Shown piece after piece: positions 43,524 to 53,789 of a stretch of 64,000 nucleotides of DNA (position 1 is the first letter of the stretch; the number at the start of each line of letters is the position of its first letter). The notes below the pieces were generated by a model, which worked only from the letters and a program-made list of their open reading frames with translations, did not search any database and was not told where the DNA came from. This DNA comes from Aradus depressus (taxonomy: Eukaryota > Arthropoda > Insecta > Hemiptera > Aradidae): the NCBI GenBank assembly GCA_963662175.1, contig OY759217.1, forward strand, positions 54,474,108 to 54,538,107, in the 5' to 3' direction. Made by a program: the position numbers and the translations under genes.

Positions 43524-44935
43524 ATTCCATTACAATCCGATCATCCGTTAATGACCTATCACTATCTTCAAATTTAGGCCTACACCCATAACCCCCTCCC
43601 GTTCACAATTTTTTGACGTCACACACCCTATTTTTCTATTTGGCCTTTATGAATATTACATGTGAAATTTCGTGACAATCCGATCAACCGTTATTGAGCT
43701 AGCACCATATTTATACTTAGGCCCCCCCCACAACCCCCCCTCCCGTTCAAAACTTTGGGACGCCACACACCTTATTTTTCTATTTGGCCTTCAGGAATAC
43801 TACATGTGAAATTTCGTGACAATCCGACCAACCGCTAAAGAGTTAGCTCTATATTTATACTTAGGCCCCCCCACAACCCCCCTCCCGTTCAAAACTTTGG
43901 GACGCCACACACCTTTTTTCCTTTTTGGCTTTAAAAAATACTACATGTGAAATTTCATGACAATTCGCCCATTAGTTAATGAGGTAGCTCTATATTTATA
44001 CTTAGGCCCCCCACAATCCCCCTACCGTTCAAAGCTCTGGAACGCCACACACCTTATATTTCTACTTGGCTTTTAAAAATACTACATGTGAAATTTCATG
44101 ACAATTCGCCCATTAGTTAATGAGTTAGCTCTATATTTATACTTAGGCCCCCCACAACCCCCCCCCCCCCCTCCCGTTCAAATGTTTGGGGCGCCACACT
44201 CCTTATTTTTCTATTTGCCCTTCAGGAATACTACATGTGAAATTGCGTGACAAAACGACCATTAGTTAATGAGCTACCGGTATCTTTATATTTAGGCCTA
44301 TCCCCCCCCCCCCCCGTTAAAATTTTTTGGACGCCACACACCTTATTTTTCTACTTGGTCTTCAGGAATACTACATGTGAAATTTCGTGACAATACGACC
44401 AACCGTTAATGAGCTAGCTCTATATTTCTACTTAAGCCCCCCCACAACCCCCCCTCCCGTTCAAAACTTTGGGACGCCACACACCTTTTTTTCCTATTTG
44501 GCTTTTAAAAATACTACATGTGAAATTTCATGACGATTCCCCATTAGTTAATGAGTTAGCTCTATATTTATACTTAGGCCCCCCCACAACCCCCCCTCCA
44601 GTTAAAACTTTGGGACGCCACACACCTTTTTTTCCTATTTGGCTTTCAAAAATACTACTTGTGAAATTTCATGACAATTCGACCATTAGTTAATGAGTTA
44701 GCACTATTTATTTACTTAGGCCCCCCTTACAACCCCCCCTCCCGATCAAAATTTTGGGACGCCACATAGCCTTTTATTCAATCGGGCTCAAAAGAATGCT
44801 ACATGGGAAGTTTCATAAAAATCCGTCCAGCGGTTTGGGCGTGATGCTGGAACAAACATACATACATACATACATACATACAAACAAACAAACAAACAAA
44901 CAAACAAACCCCGTTTCAGCTTTATTAATATAGAT
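43522..44935 (+). repeat. Family C tandem array with terminal microsatellite
   Basis: About ten units of 138-150 bp, each with CTACATGTGAAATTTC(G/A)TGAC, TTAGTTAATGAG, a C-rich block of variable length and GGGACGCCACACACCTT. The end carries CGTGATGCTGGAACAAACAT, then (CATA)n and (CAAA)n, then TTTCAGCTTTATTAATATAG, identical in layout to 26430-26493. Confidence 0.9.
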
Positions 44936-45154
44936 TACTTCCTTGACTATTTTTGTTAAAACCAAGCAGAACTCATGATGGTTGATTATCATCATATCTG
45001 GTTGAAGCCTCTCTGCTGACATTGTTACAAACATAAGTCTCTGCTTTCCTTCTAAATCGTCGAACTCCTTTCCCTTCTGGAACACACGTATGTTTCCGCA
45101 CTCCCTCTAAACTTCCAATCTTTCAATGGTGGAATCATTTTTCTCCAGAAACAC

Positions 45155-46020
45155 CTCTATGCGGACCGTCCGTCTGTAGCGCTTCAAGGGACTGTTATAG
45201 CGACTGACTGGGAAGATAATATGGGCTATCCTAGTGGCTGCGGTGGATCACCGACCGTCCGTCTGTAGCGCTTCAAGGGACTGTTACAGCGACTGACTGG
45301 TAAGACAATATGGGCTATCCTAGTGGCTGCGGTGGATCACCTACCGTCCGCCTGTAGCGCTTCAAGGGACTGTTACAGCGACTGACTGGGAAGATAATAT
45401 GGGCTATCCTAGTGGCTGCGGTGGATCACCTACCGTCCGTCTGTAGCGCTTCAAGGGACTGTTACAGCGACTGACTGGTAAGACAATATGGGCTATCCTA
45501 GTGGCTGCGGTGGATCACCTACCGTCCGTCTGTAGCGCTTCAAGGGACTGTTACAGCGACTGACTGGGAAGATAATATGGGCTATCCTAGTGGCTGCGGT
45601 GGATCACCGACCGTCCGTCTGTAGCGCTTCAAGGGACTGTTACAGCGACTGACTGGGAAGACAATATGGGCTATCCTAGTGGCTGCGGTGGATCACCTAC
45701 CGTCCGTCTGTAGCGCTTCAAGGGACTGTTACAGCGACTGACTGGGAAGACAATATGGGCTATCCTAGTGGCTGCGGTGGATCACCTACCGTCCGTCTGT
45801 AGCGCTTCAAGGGACTGTTACAGCGACTGACTGGGAAGACAATATGGGCTATCCTAGTGGCTGCGGTGGATCACCGACCGTCCGTCTGTAGCGCTTCAAG
45901 GGACTGTTACAGCGACTGACTGGGAAGACAATATGGGCTATCCTAGTGGCTGCGGTGGATCACCTACCGTCCGTCTGTAGCGCTTCAAGGGGCTGTTACA
46001 GCGACTGACTGGGAAGACAG
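45155..46020. repeat. 89-bp satellite array
   Basis: About 9.6 copies of an 89-bp unit (CCGTCCGTCTGTAGCGCTTC, AAGGGACTGTTACAGCGACT, GACTGGGAAGACAATATGGG, CTATCCTAGTGGCTGCGGTG, GATCAC). Copies are over 95% alike and differ at a few diagnostic sites (ACCGACC/ACCTACC, GGGAAGA/GGTAAGA, GATAATATG/GACAATATG). The unit length is not a multiple of three and is not coding. Confidence 0.95.
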
Positions 46021-46439
46021 TCTGTGGACGTTACAGCTCCGGTCTGATCTACGAATTACGTGCTGATCCCTGATTTCGATGGCTCTTTGCCGTTGAGGTA
46101 TCTTGTCCTGGTTACCTTCTACATAGATATATTGTTAGCTACATGTCACGTGACTACCCGCATCCCCCCCCCCTCCCTGTTCTAATTACCCCTCACCCTG
46201 TCTGTCTGTACATAGGTACATCTCTTTGTCACCTGCCAGCTGGCTGCTCCAATCTACCATTATCTTCACTAATATATTACACTCTACTTACAGCTAGTAT
46301 TTTGGAATAAATAAAGTTCCCACACAGGGACACTAACGTTCACTAGTTGAAAATAAGATATTTCAGCCATTAGCACAATAAGTTCTCATTCGTTATTATT
46401 TGGGGATTAGCAGGCTATCTTGCGGATTCATCACTGGGA

Positions 46440-47085
46440 ATATACCTCCCCAGAACGAATTAATCAATTAAGTGTCGCTCTCCCTATAAACAATGGACCG
46501 TGAGAACCAACAATGTTGTGAACCCTCACACTAAGGTTTGTGTAGGTACATTCATTGCAGTGGCATTATCAGGGTTTTTGAATTGAGTCCCTCTCCTCTA
46601 CCCTTCGACCGATTTTGCTGAAACTTGATAGGTATATTCCATAAGTTTTGAATTTAAATATAATGTTGATAAATTCATTACATCGGCAGTATTCGGGGTT
46701 TTTGGGTTGAGCCCACCGCTGATCCACCTTCCGATTGACCGATTTCATAGAAACTTCATAGATGTCACTCTCATAAAGTCTTGAGCTTACACATAAATCT
46801 TTGTGCTGATACGATCATTACAACAGCAGTTATTGTTTTGTTGTAAGCCCCCCCCCCCCCCCCCCCCCTTCCTACCCTTGGCCCAATTTGAATGAACATC
46901 AAGATGGGTTGTCCTTATGGGGTTCAATATACACATATACAATTTTGTATCGATAAGTTCATTCTATGGGCACTTATCGTGCTCACAGCCACACACAAAT
47001 TGTTGTCATGGAGGAATCGAAAAAAGACAAATTCCAGTGCAAACTCAACATGGAACTTGAGGCCGCTCTCACAACTTATTTATGA
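46440..47085. repeat. Repeat family B copy with a 21-C run
   Basis: It shares GAACGAATTAATCAATTAAG, CGCTCTCCC, GACCGATTT..GAAACTT, TCGATAAGTTCATT and GTGCTCACAGCCACAC with the copies at 23115-23420 and 53790-54010. Two to three degenerate subunits of about 120 bp are visible. C21 lies at 46848-46868. Confidence 0.65.
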
Positions 47086-47220
47086 ACAATTATTATTTTA
47101 GTAAAATTTACTGTAAAATGAAAACAACTAGTTTGTTGAAATACTTAAGAGTAGTTGGCTTTTAATATACTAGCATTTGTTTTAAAAAAATAATTTAGAT
47201 TTATATATTATCCACAGGAA

Positions 47221-48440
47221 TTGAGAACAATTCTGCGAGAAGCTGCTATTGGACGGGCACTATTGTCGAAGAAGATTTCGAAGAGGGCTGACAGGTCTGA
47301 TCTAGTTTTTGAAATAGTTCACTATCTTTCTCAGAGAAGACTTTCATTACAATACTTATTACCATCATTGCTATACTCAACAACACTTTACGAACTGTTA
47401 TTATTATGTTGGCTAAATGTACATATTTCCTGTTTTAAACTTACCAAAACCACTGAAATGGCTCATCATGCTACATATGTTCATCATAAAAAAAGTAATT
47501 TATGGATGTCCTCAAAAGGGACGTCACCGAATGTTCAGCATATTAAGGTCATGTAGAAACCACTTTCTTTCTTGTAAACATAAGATTGATAATGATAAGT
47601 CAAACGTGAACAATTTAGTTGCCAAATTTCAAAAGGATCTTTCTTCTATACCACCTTTAGATTGTAATGTTCTCGAAAATGATGATCATAGCAAGAATGT
47701 TATTAATAACGATAATCATAGCAACAAGGTAGTAGTTGAAAACTTGATGGGATGATTCATGGAAGGCTAACATTGTCTTACCATGTTCTTCGAATTATCT
47801 CAACACTGTATTCAGATCCAAAGTTATCTAAAATTCTAATTCAAAGAATAATTAATTATTTTCATACATTTGTCGATAGTACATATTTCAACTATTTAAA
47901 ATAAATTAGTGTCAATTCGAATGGCCAATCATCTATCGAAGAAGGGTCTAATGAAGTACAGAATATTTTTTCAGATAGGAAAACAGAGCATAAGCGCATA
48001 AAAAAATTGAAAGATTTAGGTTATTATATTGAACCTGTTGAACATTTTCTAGGATGTACTGAAGAGCGAAATGCTGCTGGCGAATTAGAAATAATTAATA
48101 ATCATGGTCAATTTATGCCTTTTTTTGAAATTCCGAATGTTTTTGATAGAACTTATAAATACCTTTCTGATTCAGTTAAATCTCCTGGTATAATATCGAA
48201 TATAATTCAATCAGACCTTTGGAAATTGAAAAAACAACATTTTTCTGATGAAATGTTTACCTTCACAATTTCGCTCCAAGCTGCATAATATTTTTTTATT
48301 TCAGTTAAATTTTTCTGATGATATTAAAATGTTCTCTAGTGATAAGATTTACTCTAAAATAATAGATGAATTAAATTATTTTTGCTTCTTAGCGCTCACA
48401 AAATTCCAGTCACACACAAACAAAGAGAGATCATCGTGAA
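47221..48440 (+). pseudogene. Degenerate coding remnant of a repeat-associated protein
   Basis: Fragments in shifting frames look protein-like: 47417-47755 (with PKGRHRMFSILRSCRNHFLSCKH-like content, not split by repeats) and 47950-48288 (with DLGYYIEPVEHFLG, then FMPFFEIPNVFDRTYKYLS and SDLWKLKKQHFSDE). The second block resembles a region of a large, uncharacterised invertebrate protein family that is usually multi-copy. I cannot name it. Several stops and frame changes separate the pieces, so no functional product is likely. Confidence 0.4.
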
Positions 48441-48675
48441 GACGTTAAATAACTCAGAGTACTGGAACTTTTGGCACCAATTGAAAATGTCCTGATGATG
48501 GTAAATAGCGATGTTCATCAGTGGAGTGATGTGATAAATGAGGTTGCTATTATATCACACGATGGAGGTCCCCACTTCTCAAGGGTACCGCGATCTGCCC
48601 TCAGCTTCCGCCTCTATCAGAGGCCTCTACAGATACTTATTTCACAACCATGCTCACAAGTAGCATTGTTTCGGA

Positions 48676-48837
48676 TGTAGCGTTCTCGGGTTTATATATA
48701 TACCAAATAACTCCACTTTATTTTCAACAAGATTTTCTATGTATTTTTTTAGATTTTATATTTTCAACTGAGAGCCTTTTTATCAACAATCAATTTTATC
48801 AAATGTTTACAACAATACTAGCGGCCAGGCCGCTACA
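48676..48837 (-). repeat. 3' LTR of the intact Gypsy
   Basis: 162 bp, nearly identical to 53425-53585. The pol reading frame continues 38 nt into it and stops at 48799. Confidence 0.95.
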
Positions 48838-51800
48838 CTCTTCCCCTCCCCGGGGAGGCTGAGGTGGGACCCGAGGTGAAGCTCTGTACACCTTCAGCCG
48901 GTTGGCATGTACCACGAGTCGCTTCCGTCGTCCCTCCTGAGCCTGGATTCGGAATGTGACATCGGACAACTTTTTTAAAATATTATACGGTCCCGCCCAG
49001 GGTCGGTGCAGCTTGGGAGTCCGACCTCTGCCCACAAAAGGACTCCACAACCATACCTTGTCCCCTTCCTGAAGATGGCTCTCCATGCTCCTCTGGTCGT
49101 AGTAATCTTTCTGGACCTCTTGCTCTTTTTTTTGCACTTCCCGTACGAACTGGATGGCTTCTTCCATCCGCTGGACTCGTCGCGACACAAAATCGTCGAG
49201 TGTAGTCTCGTCTTCAGGCTGCCCGTACATTATGTCAATGGGCAGCCTAACTTCCCGACCGAACAGGGCATAGTAGGGTGTAAGACAGGTCGTCTCATGT
49301 CTGCTCGACCGGTACGCCATCATCACCTGCGGTAGAAATTGATCCCAATTGTCTTGCCGATCTCTGGCGTAATGGCTGAGCATGCTGCATAACGTCCTGT
49401 TGAATCTTTCAACTAAGCCATCCGACTCCGGGTGATAGGGGGTGGTGCGGGTCTTCTTTATTCCCAGCTTGGCTGCCAGCTCGGAGAAGAGGCGAGATTC
49501 AAACTGGCGGCCCTGGTCTGTATGCAGCTCGTAGGGAGCCCCATAGCGAGTAAAGAACTCCTGAATGAGGGTGTTCGCCACCGTCTCGCTTTCAATGTTT
49601 TTCAGCGGGTAGGCTTCCACCCACTTCGTAAAGTAGTCGGCCGCCACCAGGATGTACCTGTTGTCACCACGTGTTCGCGGTAGCGGCCCCAGGATGTCGA
49701 CGGCCACCCTCTGGAACGGGAAGCCGGCCACGACTCTTTGCATTGGCGCCCTTCTCCGTGCCCCTTTCTTTGCTCCGCACCCCGGACAAGCACTCACCCA
49801 TGCCTCAACATCCTTTCGGTGACCTGGCCAGTAGTACCGATTTCTTACCTTGCACAGCGTCCTTGTGATCCCTAGATGCGCTCCCCCCGCGGGGCTATCA
49901 TGAAGACCCTCCAACACCGTTTCCACTAGCGTCTGAGGGAGCACCAGCTGATGTCGCGAGGGTTTCATTTCCTCGTCCCATCTCCTCACCAGCAAGCCTT
50001 CACGCTTCTCTAGCCGACTCCATTGCGTCCACAAGCTGATTAATTTTGGATTCTTTCCTTTGACTTCGCCAAAAGGTGGCCGGGCTCCCTGTGCAATCCA
50101 CTGGAGCACCGTGCCAAGCAACGGGTCGTTCTCCTGGGCCTTCGACAAAGTGTCATCCGACACCACAGCTCCCAGCCACTCGCCGGCCACTGTGTTCTCC
50201 TCAGTGGACCGTTCATCTATTTCCTCTTCGAGCTCCGCTTCATCTTCGCTACCGGCGATCTTTCTTGATCTTTTCTTTCCCTGACACTGCGCACATGATC
50301 GGGATAGTCCATCAGCGTTCCCGTGTAGTTTACCAGGACGGTGGATGACGTCAAAATCATAGGGCGAAAGTAATTCGAGCCACCGAGCGACCTGTCCCTC
50401 CGGTTCCTTAAACGATCGCAGCCATTTAAGGGAATTATGATCCGTCCGGACGGTGAACTTCTGTCCATACAAGTAAAATCGAAAGTGCCGCACTCCAAAC
50501 ACCAAGGCCAGCATTTCTTTGCGTGTGGTGCAATAGTGACGTTCCGCCTTCGACAGGGCTCGGCTAGCATATCCCAAGACCTTCTCTACTCCGTCTTGCA
50601 CTTGACTCAAGACTGCCCCTAGGCCTAAGTCACTGGCGTCACAATCGACCACAAATGCTCCTTTAGCTTGCGGCAAACCTAAAACAGGGGCGGATGTCAA
50701 TGCGGTCTTCAGTTCTTGAAAATATTGCTGCAGCTCTGGCCCAAACTGCAACTTGCTTCCCTTTTTGACGGCCCCATATAAAGGCGATGCCAGCTCGGCA
50801 AAGTTGTTCACGAAGCGCCTATAGTACGCAGCAAACCCAAGGAAAGACCGCAGAGCACTCATGTTCGTAGGAACGGGCCAGTTGCGCACTGCTTCAATCT
50901 TTCCCGGGTCTGTGGCGACACCCTCAGCCGACACGACATGTCCCAGAAAAGAAATCTGCCGACGGAGGATTTGACACTTGCGGGGCTTCAACTTAAGACC
51001 TGCATGTCGAATCCTTTCAAACACTTCGCGTAGTCTGGCTAGGTGTTCTTCCACAGTGGCGCTCCACACAACGATATCGTCAAGGTAGACCATGGCAGTG
51101 GTCCACTTCAGCCCTCCCAGTACCAAGTCCATGAGCCTCTGAAATGTGCCAGGTGCATTACAAAGCCCGAACGGCAAAACCCTGAACTGATACAGGCCCT
51201 CTGTGGTCACAAACGCTGTTTTCTCTCGGTCAGTTTCCTCCACACCTACCTGCCAGTAGCCTGCCGCGAGGTCTAATGACGAAAAATATTTTGCACCCGT
51301 TAAATTGTCAAGAATATCGTCGATCCGTGGGAGGGGGTATGCATCCTTTTTCGTGACGTCGTTTAGCTTACGGTAGTCTACGCAAAATCTGATGCTCCCA
51401 TCCTTCTTGGAGACCAGGACAATCGGGCTGGCCCACGGGGACTTGGATGGCTCGATAACATCTTGCTCTAACATTTCTGACATTAGCCGCCTAACTTCCT
51501 GCCGCCGCTGGTACGGGATCCTGCGCACCGGCTGCCTGATCGGCGCGGCGCCCTCGGTCACAATCTTGTGCTGCACCAACGTAGTCAGACCCATGTCCGT
51601 GGAACCCAGAGAGTATATGTCGACGTAATCCCGAAGAAGCCGTACGACACCCTCTTTCTGACCTACACCCAGCACCATGTCGTTCACGCGGAACAGGGCT
51701 TCAACGTCCACGTCCCTCGGTCCTACCTCTTGCTGTCGACGATCATCTTCGACCACTGCAATGCCCTCCAGGGTCACCTCCACCTGACCAAGGCATGTCT

Positions 51801-52539
51801 TAGCGTATAATATTTTCTCTTCGGAACAAGGGTTCAGTAAGCGCAAAGGGATCTCCCCCTTCCGCACCACAGCTGCAACTCGAGCTAGCCGGATACCCGT
51901 CTTTTCCTCAGTTCGCTTTCTCGGCTCAAACACAACTTCCCTCCCCTCTTCCACGGAAAGGGGGGCTGTAATGATAATTTCGTGGTGTCCCGGCACCGTA
52001 ACAGTCTCCCCAAGGACGACGTCTAGATTACGGCCTAGATGGACACCCACAGCACGTAATGGGACTCGGTTGTTTTTCATCTCCAATAAATCCTCTTTGA
52101 ATGACAGCCGGGCATTGTTCTCCCTCAGAAAATCAACACCCAATATAACATCGAAACGGATGTCACCCACAATGCACCGATGTTCATACGTGGCCCCACC
52201 CATCTTTAATTGGGCGTCAATAAACCCTGCAGTTTGGATTTCCTCACCATTTGCAGCAGTGAGCCTGCAACGCGGCTGCTCCTGCAGTCGCAGGCCCAAA
52301 CGCTGGGCGCAGTTCAGACTAAGCATCGACACGGTGGCCCCCGTGTCAACTAGGGCTACTATTCGTCGGCCGTGTATCTCGATATCCACACAATTACCCC
52401 GCAGACGGGTGCTATCCGAGACAGCTGGAGCCAGATGTTTGCAGACCACCAACTGGCCCTCGTTGGTGGCCCCCTTCAGTTTCCCGGACAGGAAGCCTTT
52501 ACGTGCCCCTCTTTCCCGCAGGACCAGCATGTCAGACAA
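48799..52539 (-). CDS. pol: Pol polyprotein: protease, RT, RNase H, integrase
   Basis: An uninterrupted frame of 1246 codons, counted from an internal Met. The protease site VDTGA is at about residues 64-68. RT spans about 330-520 with YLDD at 485-488. RNase H starts at VDCDASD (631-637) and ends near DGLSR (743-747). The integrase zinc finger has H880, H888, C918 and C921, and its core has D948, D1008 and E1044 (35 residues between the last two). A GPY/F-type C-terminal module follows (AGPYNIL at 1182-1188). All catalytic residues are present. Order RT-RNase H-integrase places it in Ty3/Gypsy. It overlaps gag by 64 nt in the -1 frame and is probably made as Gag-Pol by frameshifting, so the true N-terminus is inside Gag. 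The last 12 residues are encoded by the 3' LTR. Confidence 0.95.
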   Translation of the reverse strand: MSDMLVLRERGARKGFLSGKLKGATNEGQLVVCKHLAPAVSDSTRLRGNCVDIEIHGRRIVALVDTGATVSMLSLNCAQRLGLRLQEQPRCRLTAANGEEIQTAGFIDAQLKMGGATYEHRCIVGDIRFDVILGVDFLRENNARLSFKEDLLEMKNNRVPLRAVGVHLGRNLDVVLGETVTVPGHHEIIITAPLSVEEGREVVFEPRKRTEEKTGIRLARVAAVVRKGEIPLRLLNPCSEEKILYAKTCLGQVEVTLEGIAVVEDDRRQQEVGPRDVDVEALFRVNDMVLGVGQKEGVVRLLRDYVDIYSLGSTDMGLTTLVQHKIVTEGAAPIRQPVRRIPYQRRQEVRRLMSEMLEQDVIEPSKSPWASPIVLVSKKDGSIRFCVDYRKLNDVTKKDAYPLPRIDDILDNLTGAKYFSSLDLAAGYWQVGVEETDREKTAFVTTEGLYQFRVLPFGLCNAPGTFQRLMDLVLGGLKWTTAMVYLDDIVVWSATVEEHLARLREVFERIRHAGLKLKPRKCQILRRQISFLGHVVSAEGVATDPGKIEAVRNWPVPTNMSALRSFLGFAAYYRRFVNNFAELASPLYGAVKKGSKLQFGPELQQYFQELKTALTSAPVLGLPQAKGAFVVDCDASDLGLGAVLSQVQDGVEKVLGYASRALSKAERHYCTTRKEMLALVFGVRHFRFYLYGQKFTVRTDHNSLKWLRSFKEPEGQVARWLELLSPYDFDVIHRPGKLHGNADGLSRSCAQCQGKKRSRKIAGSEDEAELEEEIDERSTEENTVAGEWLGAVVSDDTLSKAQENDPLLGTVLQWIAQGARPPFGEVKGKNPKLISLWTQWSRLEKREGLLVRRWDEEMKPSRHQLVLPQTLVETVLEGLHDSPAGGAHLGITRTLCKVRNRYYWPGHRKDVEAWVSACPGCGAKKGARRRAPMQRVVAGFPFQRVAVDILGPLPRTRGDNRYILVAADYFTKWVEAYPLKNIESETVANTLIQEFFTRYGAPYELHTDQGRQFESRLFSELAAKLGIKKTRTTPYHPESDGLVERFNRTLCSMLSHYARDRQDNWDQFLPQVMMAYRSSRHETTCLTPYYALFGREVRLPIDIMYGQPEDETTLDDFVSRRVQRMEEAIQFVREVQKKEQEVQKDYYDQRSMESHLQEGDKVWLWSPFVGRGRTPKLHRPWAGPYNILKKLSDVTFRIQAQEGRRKRLVVHANRLKVYRASPRVPPQPPRGGEECSGLAASIVVNI
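48838..48851 (-). promoter_or_regulatory. Polypurine tract of the intact Gypsy
   Basis: On the minus strand GGGGAGGGGAAGAG directly abuts the 3' LTR start TGTAGCG. Standard plus-strand primer location. Confidence 0.85.
52445..52485 (-). promoter_or_regulatory. Programmed -1 frameshift signal at the gag-pol junction
   Basis: On the minus strand the heptamer G GGA AAC (plus 52479-52485) is in the correct gag phase and is followed at once by the gag stop TGA. Six nucleotides after the heptamer begins a stem: CCACCAAC pairs perfectly with GTTGGTGG across an 8-nt loop GAGGGCCA, extendable by G-U, G-C and G-U pairs. TGGCTC, about 9 nt beyond the stem, can pair with the loop (GGGCCA) to make an H-type pseudoknot. 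A -1 shift leads exactly into pol. Confidence 0.85.
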
Positions 52540-53381
52540 CGGCGGACCCCCCTAGGCTGCCTGTTTCCTGCATCCACCCGAGCCGTCAACTTGGACACAG
52601 CTTTAGTCAGTTCGGCGAGTTGGGCCCCTTGCGCTAGTATCTGGGCTTTTTGATCTTGGATAAAGTTTCTGAGCGGCACTTGATCGGTTGAAACAGTAGC
52701 CGCAGCGCCCTCAACCACACCACCACCCTGCTCCTGCCACTCACCTCGAATCCCCGCGACATCAGACGGCGGTCCATACAAGGCGCAGGTAGATTCTACA
52801 ACCAGCGCCCGCCTGAGCGCCGAGTCAAGTGAACTGGGGCGCGTCAGGGCAGTATGTAGTCGGGTCTCCTTACTTCTCAGTCCGGATAAAAATTGGTCCT
52901 TTAGGGCCTCCTGTTTTTCGGGTCCCTCCCTATATGGGTAGGCTCGAGCATAGAACATCTTGAGGCCCGTTGCAAATTGGGTGAGTGTTTCTGCCTTCTC
53001 CTGACGTCTACGACGAAACGCGTCCTTCCGGAGCTCACGCAGTCCTTCTGGCTCAAGGTGAGACCCTATCTCCCGGCAGCAAAGGTCGAAATCAGACCTG
53101 ACCGCCTCTGGGAGGGAGTTATAAATGCTACGGGCCTCCCCCGTGATATACGCACCCAGGAACAGGGCCTTCCCCTCACCCGTCCAGTTATTGAGGCGAC
53201 TCACTGTATCAAAATACTGGAGGTACTCACCCCAAGTCTCGGATTCCTCAGTGTAGGCCCTCGGCTGGACTACCGGCCTGACAAAGCTCTGGGCTGCGTC
53301 CCCGGACGCCCCGTCATGGTCTCCCATAGCCTCACTCAGGCCATCCGCTCCTCTAGTAGCCTGTCTCGCACGTCTTGGCAT
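52476..53381 (-). CDS. gag: Gag polyprotein of the intact Gypsy
   Basis: Taking the first Met after the primer site (MPRRARQATRGADG; ATG at 53379-53381) gives 301 residues. The frame is also open upstream through the LTR, but that Met lies in the R/U5 region and is unlikely to be used. The central part is a retrotransposon capsid domain (WGEYLQYFDTVSRLNNW, then ALFLGAYITGEAR and FLSGLRSKETRLH). Near the C-terminus is a zinc knuckle C-x2-C-x4-H-x4-C (CWSCGKEGHVKASC). A short coiled segment (QAQILAQGAQLAELTKAVSKL) precedes it. It forms the particle and binds the RNA. The stop overlaps the frameshift site. Confidence 0.93.
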   Translation of the reverse strand: MPRRARQATRGADGLSEAMGDHDGASGDAAQSFVRPVVQPRAYTEESETWGEYLQYFDTVSRLNNWTGEGKALFLGAYITGEARSIYNSLPEAVRSDFDLCCREIGSHLEPEGLRELRKDAFRRRRQEKAETLTQFATGLKMFYARAYPYREGPEKQEALKDQFLSGLRSKETRLHTALTRPSSLDSALRRALVVESTCALYGPPSDVAGIRGEWQEQGGGVVEGAAATVSTDQVPLRNFIQDQKAQILAQGAQLAELTKAVSKLTARVDAGNRQPRGVRRCLTCWSCGKEGHVKASCPGN

Positions 53382-53404
53382 GGATTCTGGTAATATCTTC
53401 TTTG

Positions 53405-53422
53405 ATCCCACCGCTGCCACCA
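53405..53422 (-). promoter_or_regulatory. Primer binding site, tRNA-Leu
   Basis: On the minus strand TGGTGGCAGCGGTGGGAT begins 2 nt after the 5' LTR. All 18 bases are complementary to the 3' end (with CCA) of a tRNA-Leu isoacceptor ending ATCCCACCGCTGCCA. Confidence 0.85.
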
Positions 53423-53424
53423 AT

Positions 53425-53585
53425 TGTAGCGTTCTCGGGTTTATATATATACCAAATAACTCCACTTTATTTTCAACAAGATTTTCTATGTATTTTTTTA
53501 GATTTTATATTTCAACTGAGAGCCTTTTTATCAACAATCAATTTTATCAAATGTTTACAACAATACTAGCGGCCAGGCCGCTACA
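53425..53585 (-). repeat. 5' LTR of the intact Gypsy
   Basis: 161 bp, one base shorter than the 3' LTR. The end pair GGCCAGGCCGC/short inverse and a TATATATAAA stretch (read on the minus strand) are visible; the latter may serve as a TATA element. Confidence 0.95.
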
Positions 53586-53589
53586 CGGA

Positions 53590-53640
53590 TAAAGAAAAAC
53601 GTATCTTTTTTAAAATATTGTCTATTTCACTAAATATATA
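53590..53640 (+). repeat. Family D (MITE-like) end fragment
   Basis: AAAGAAAAACGTATC, then TAAAATATTGTCTATTTCAC, match the inverse of 35592-35650 and resemble the ends of the element at 9772-10113. The Gypsy inserted at its edge. Confidence 0.5.
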
Positions 53641-53789
53641 TAATATATCTAAATACTTCTACCATGTTCAGCCACGATTTAACAAATACTAAATGGAAGT
53701 TCATCAAGTTCATACAGTAAAGTCTTCAAAACATGGAATGCATTAAAAATGAATTTTCGTCTCAAATAGAAATCTGAATAATAAAATAA

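Larger units (their letters stand above)
48672..53589 (-). mobile_element. Structurally intact Ty3/Gypsy LTR retrotransposon
   Basis: Short LTRs (48676-48837 and 53425-53585) begin TGTAGCG on either strand because the LTR ends are themselves inverse (TGTAGCG...CGCTACA). The 4-bp duplication CGGA flanks the element (48672-48675 and 53586-53589). The LTRs differ by a single 1-bp indel (TATATTTTCAAC against TATATTTCAAC). The primer site, polypurine tract, gag and a full-length pol are all present with no internal stop. This copy looks recently inserted and possibly active. Confidence 0.96.

Noticed and set aside
44813..45085. 90-residue minus-strand protein with CLFVCLFVCMYVCMY
   Set aside because: The cysteine-rich stretch is translation of the (CAAA)n and (CATA)n microsatellite at the end of family C.
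49006..53393. Many plus-strand frames opposite the intact Gypsy
   Set aside because: All are antisense to gag and pol, whose motifs are unambiguous on the minus strand.
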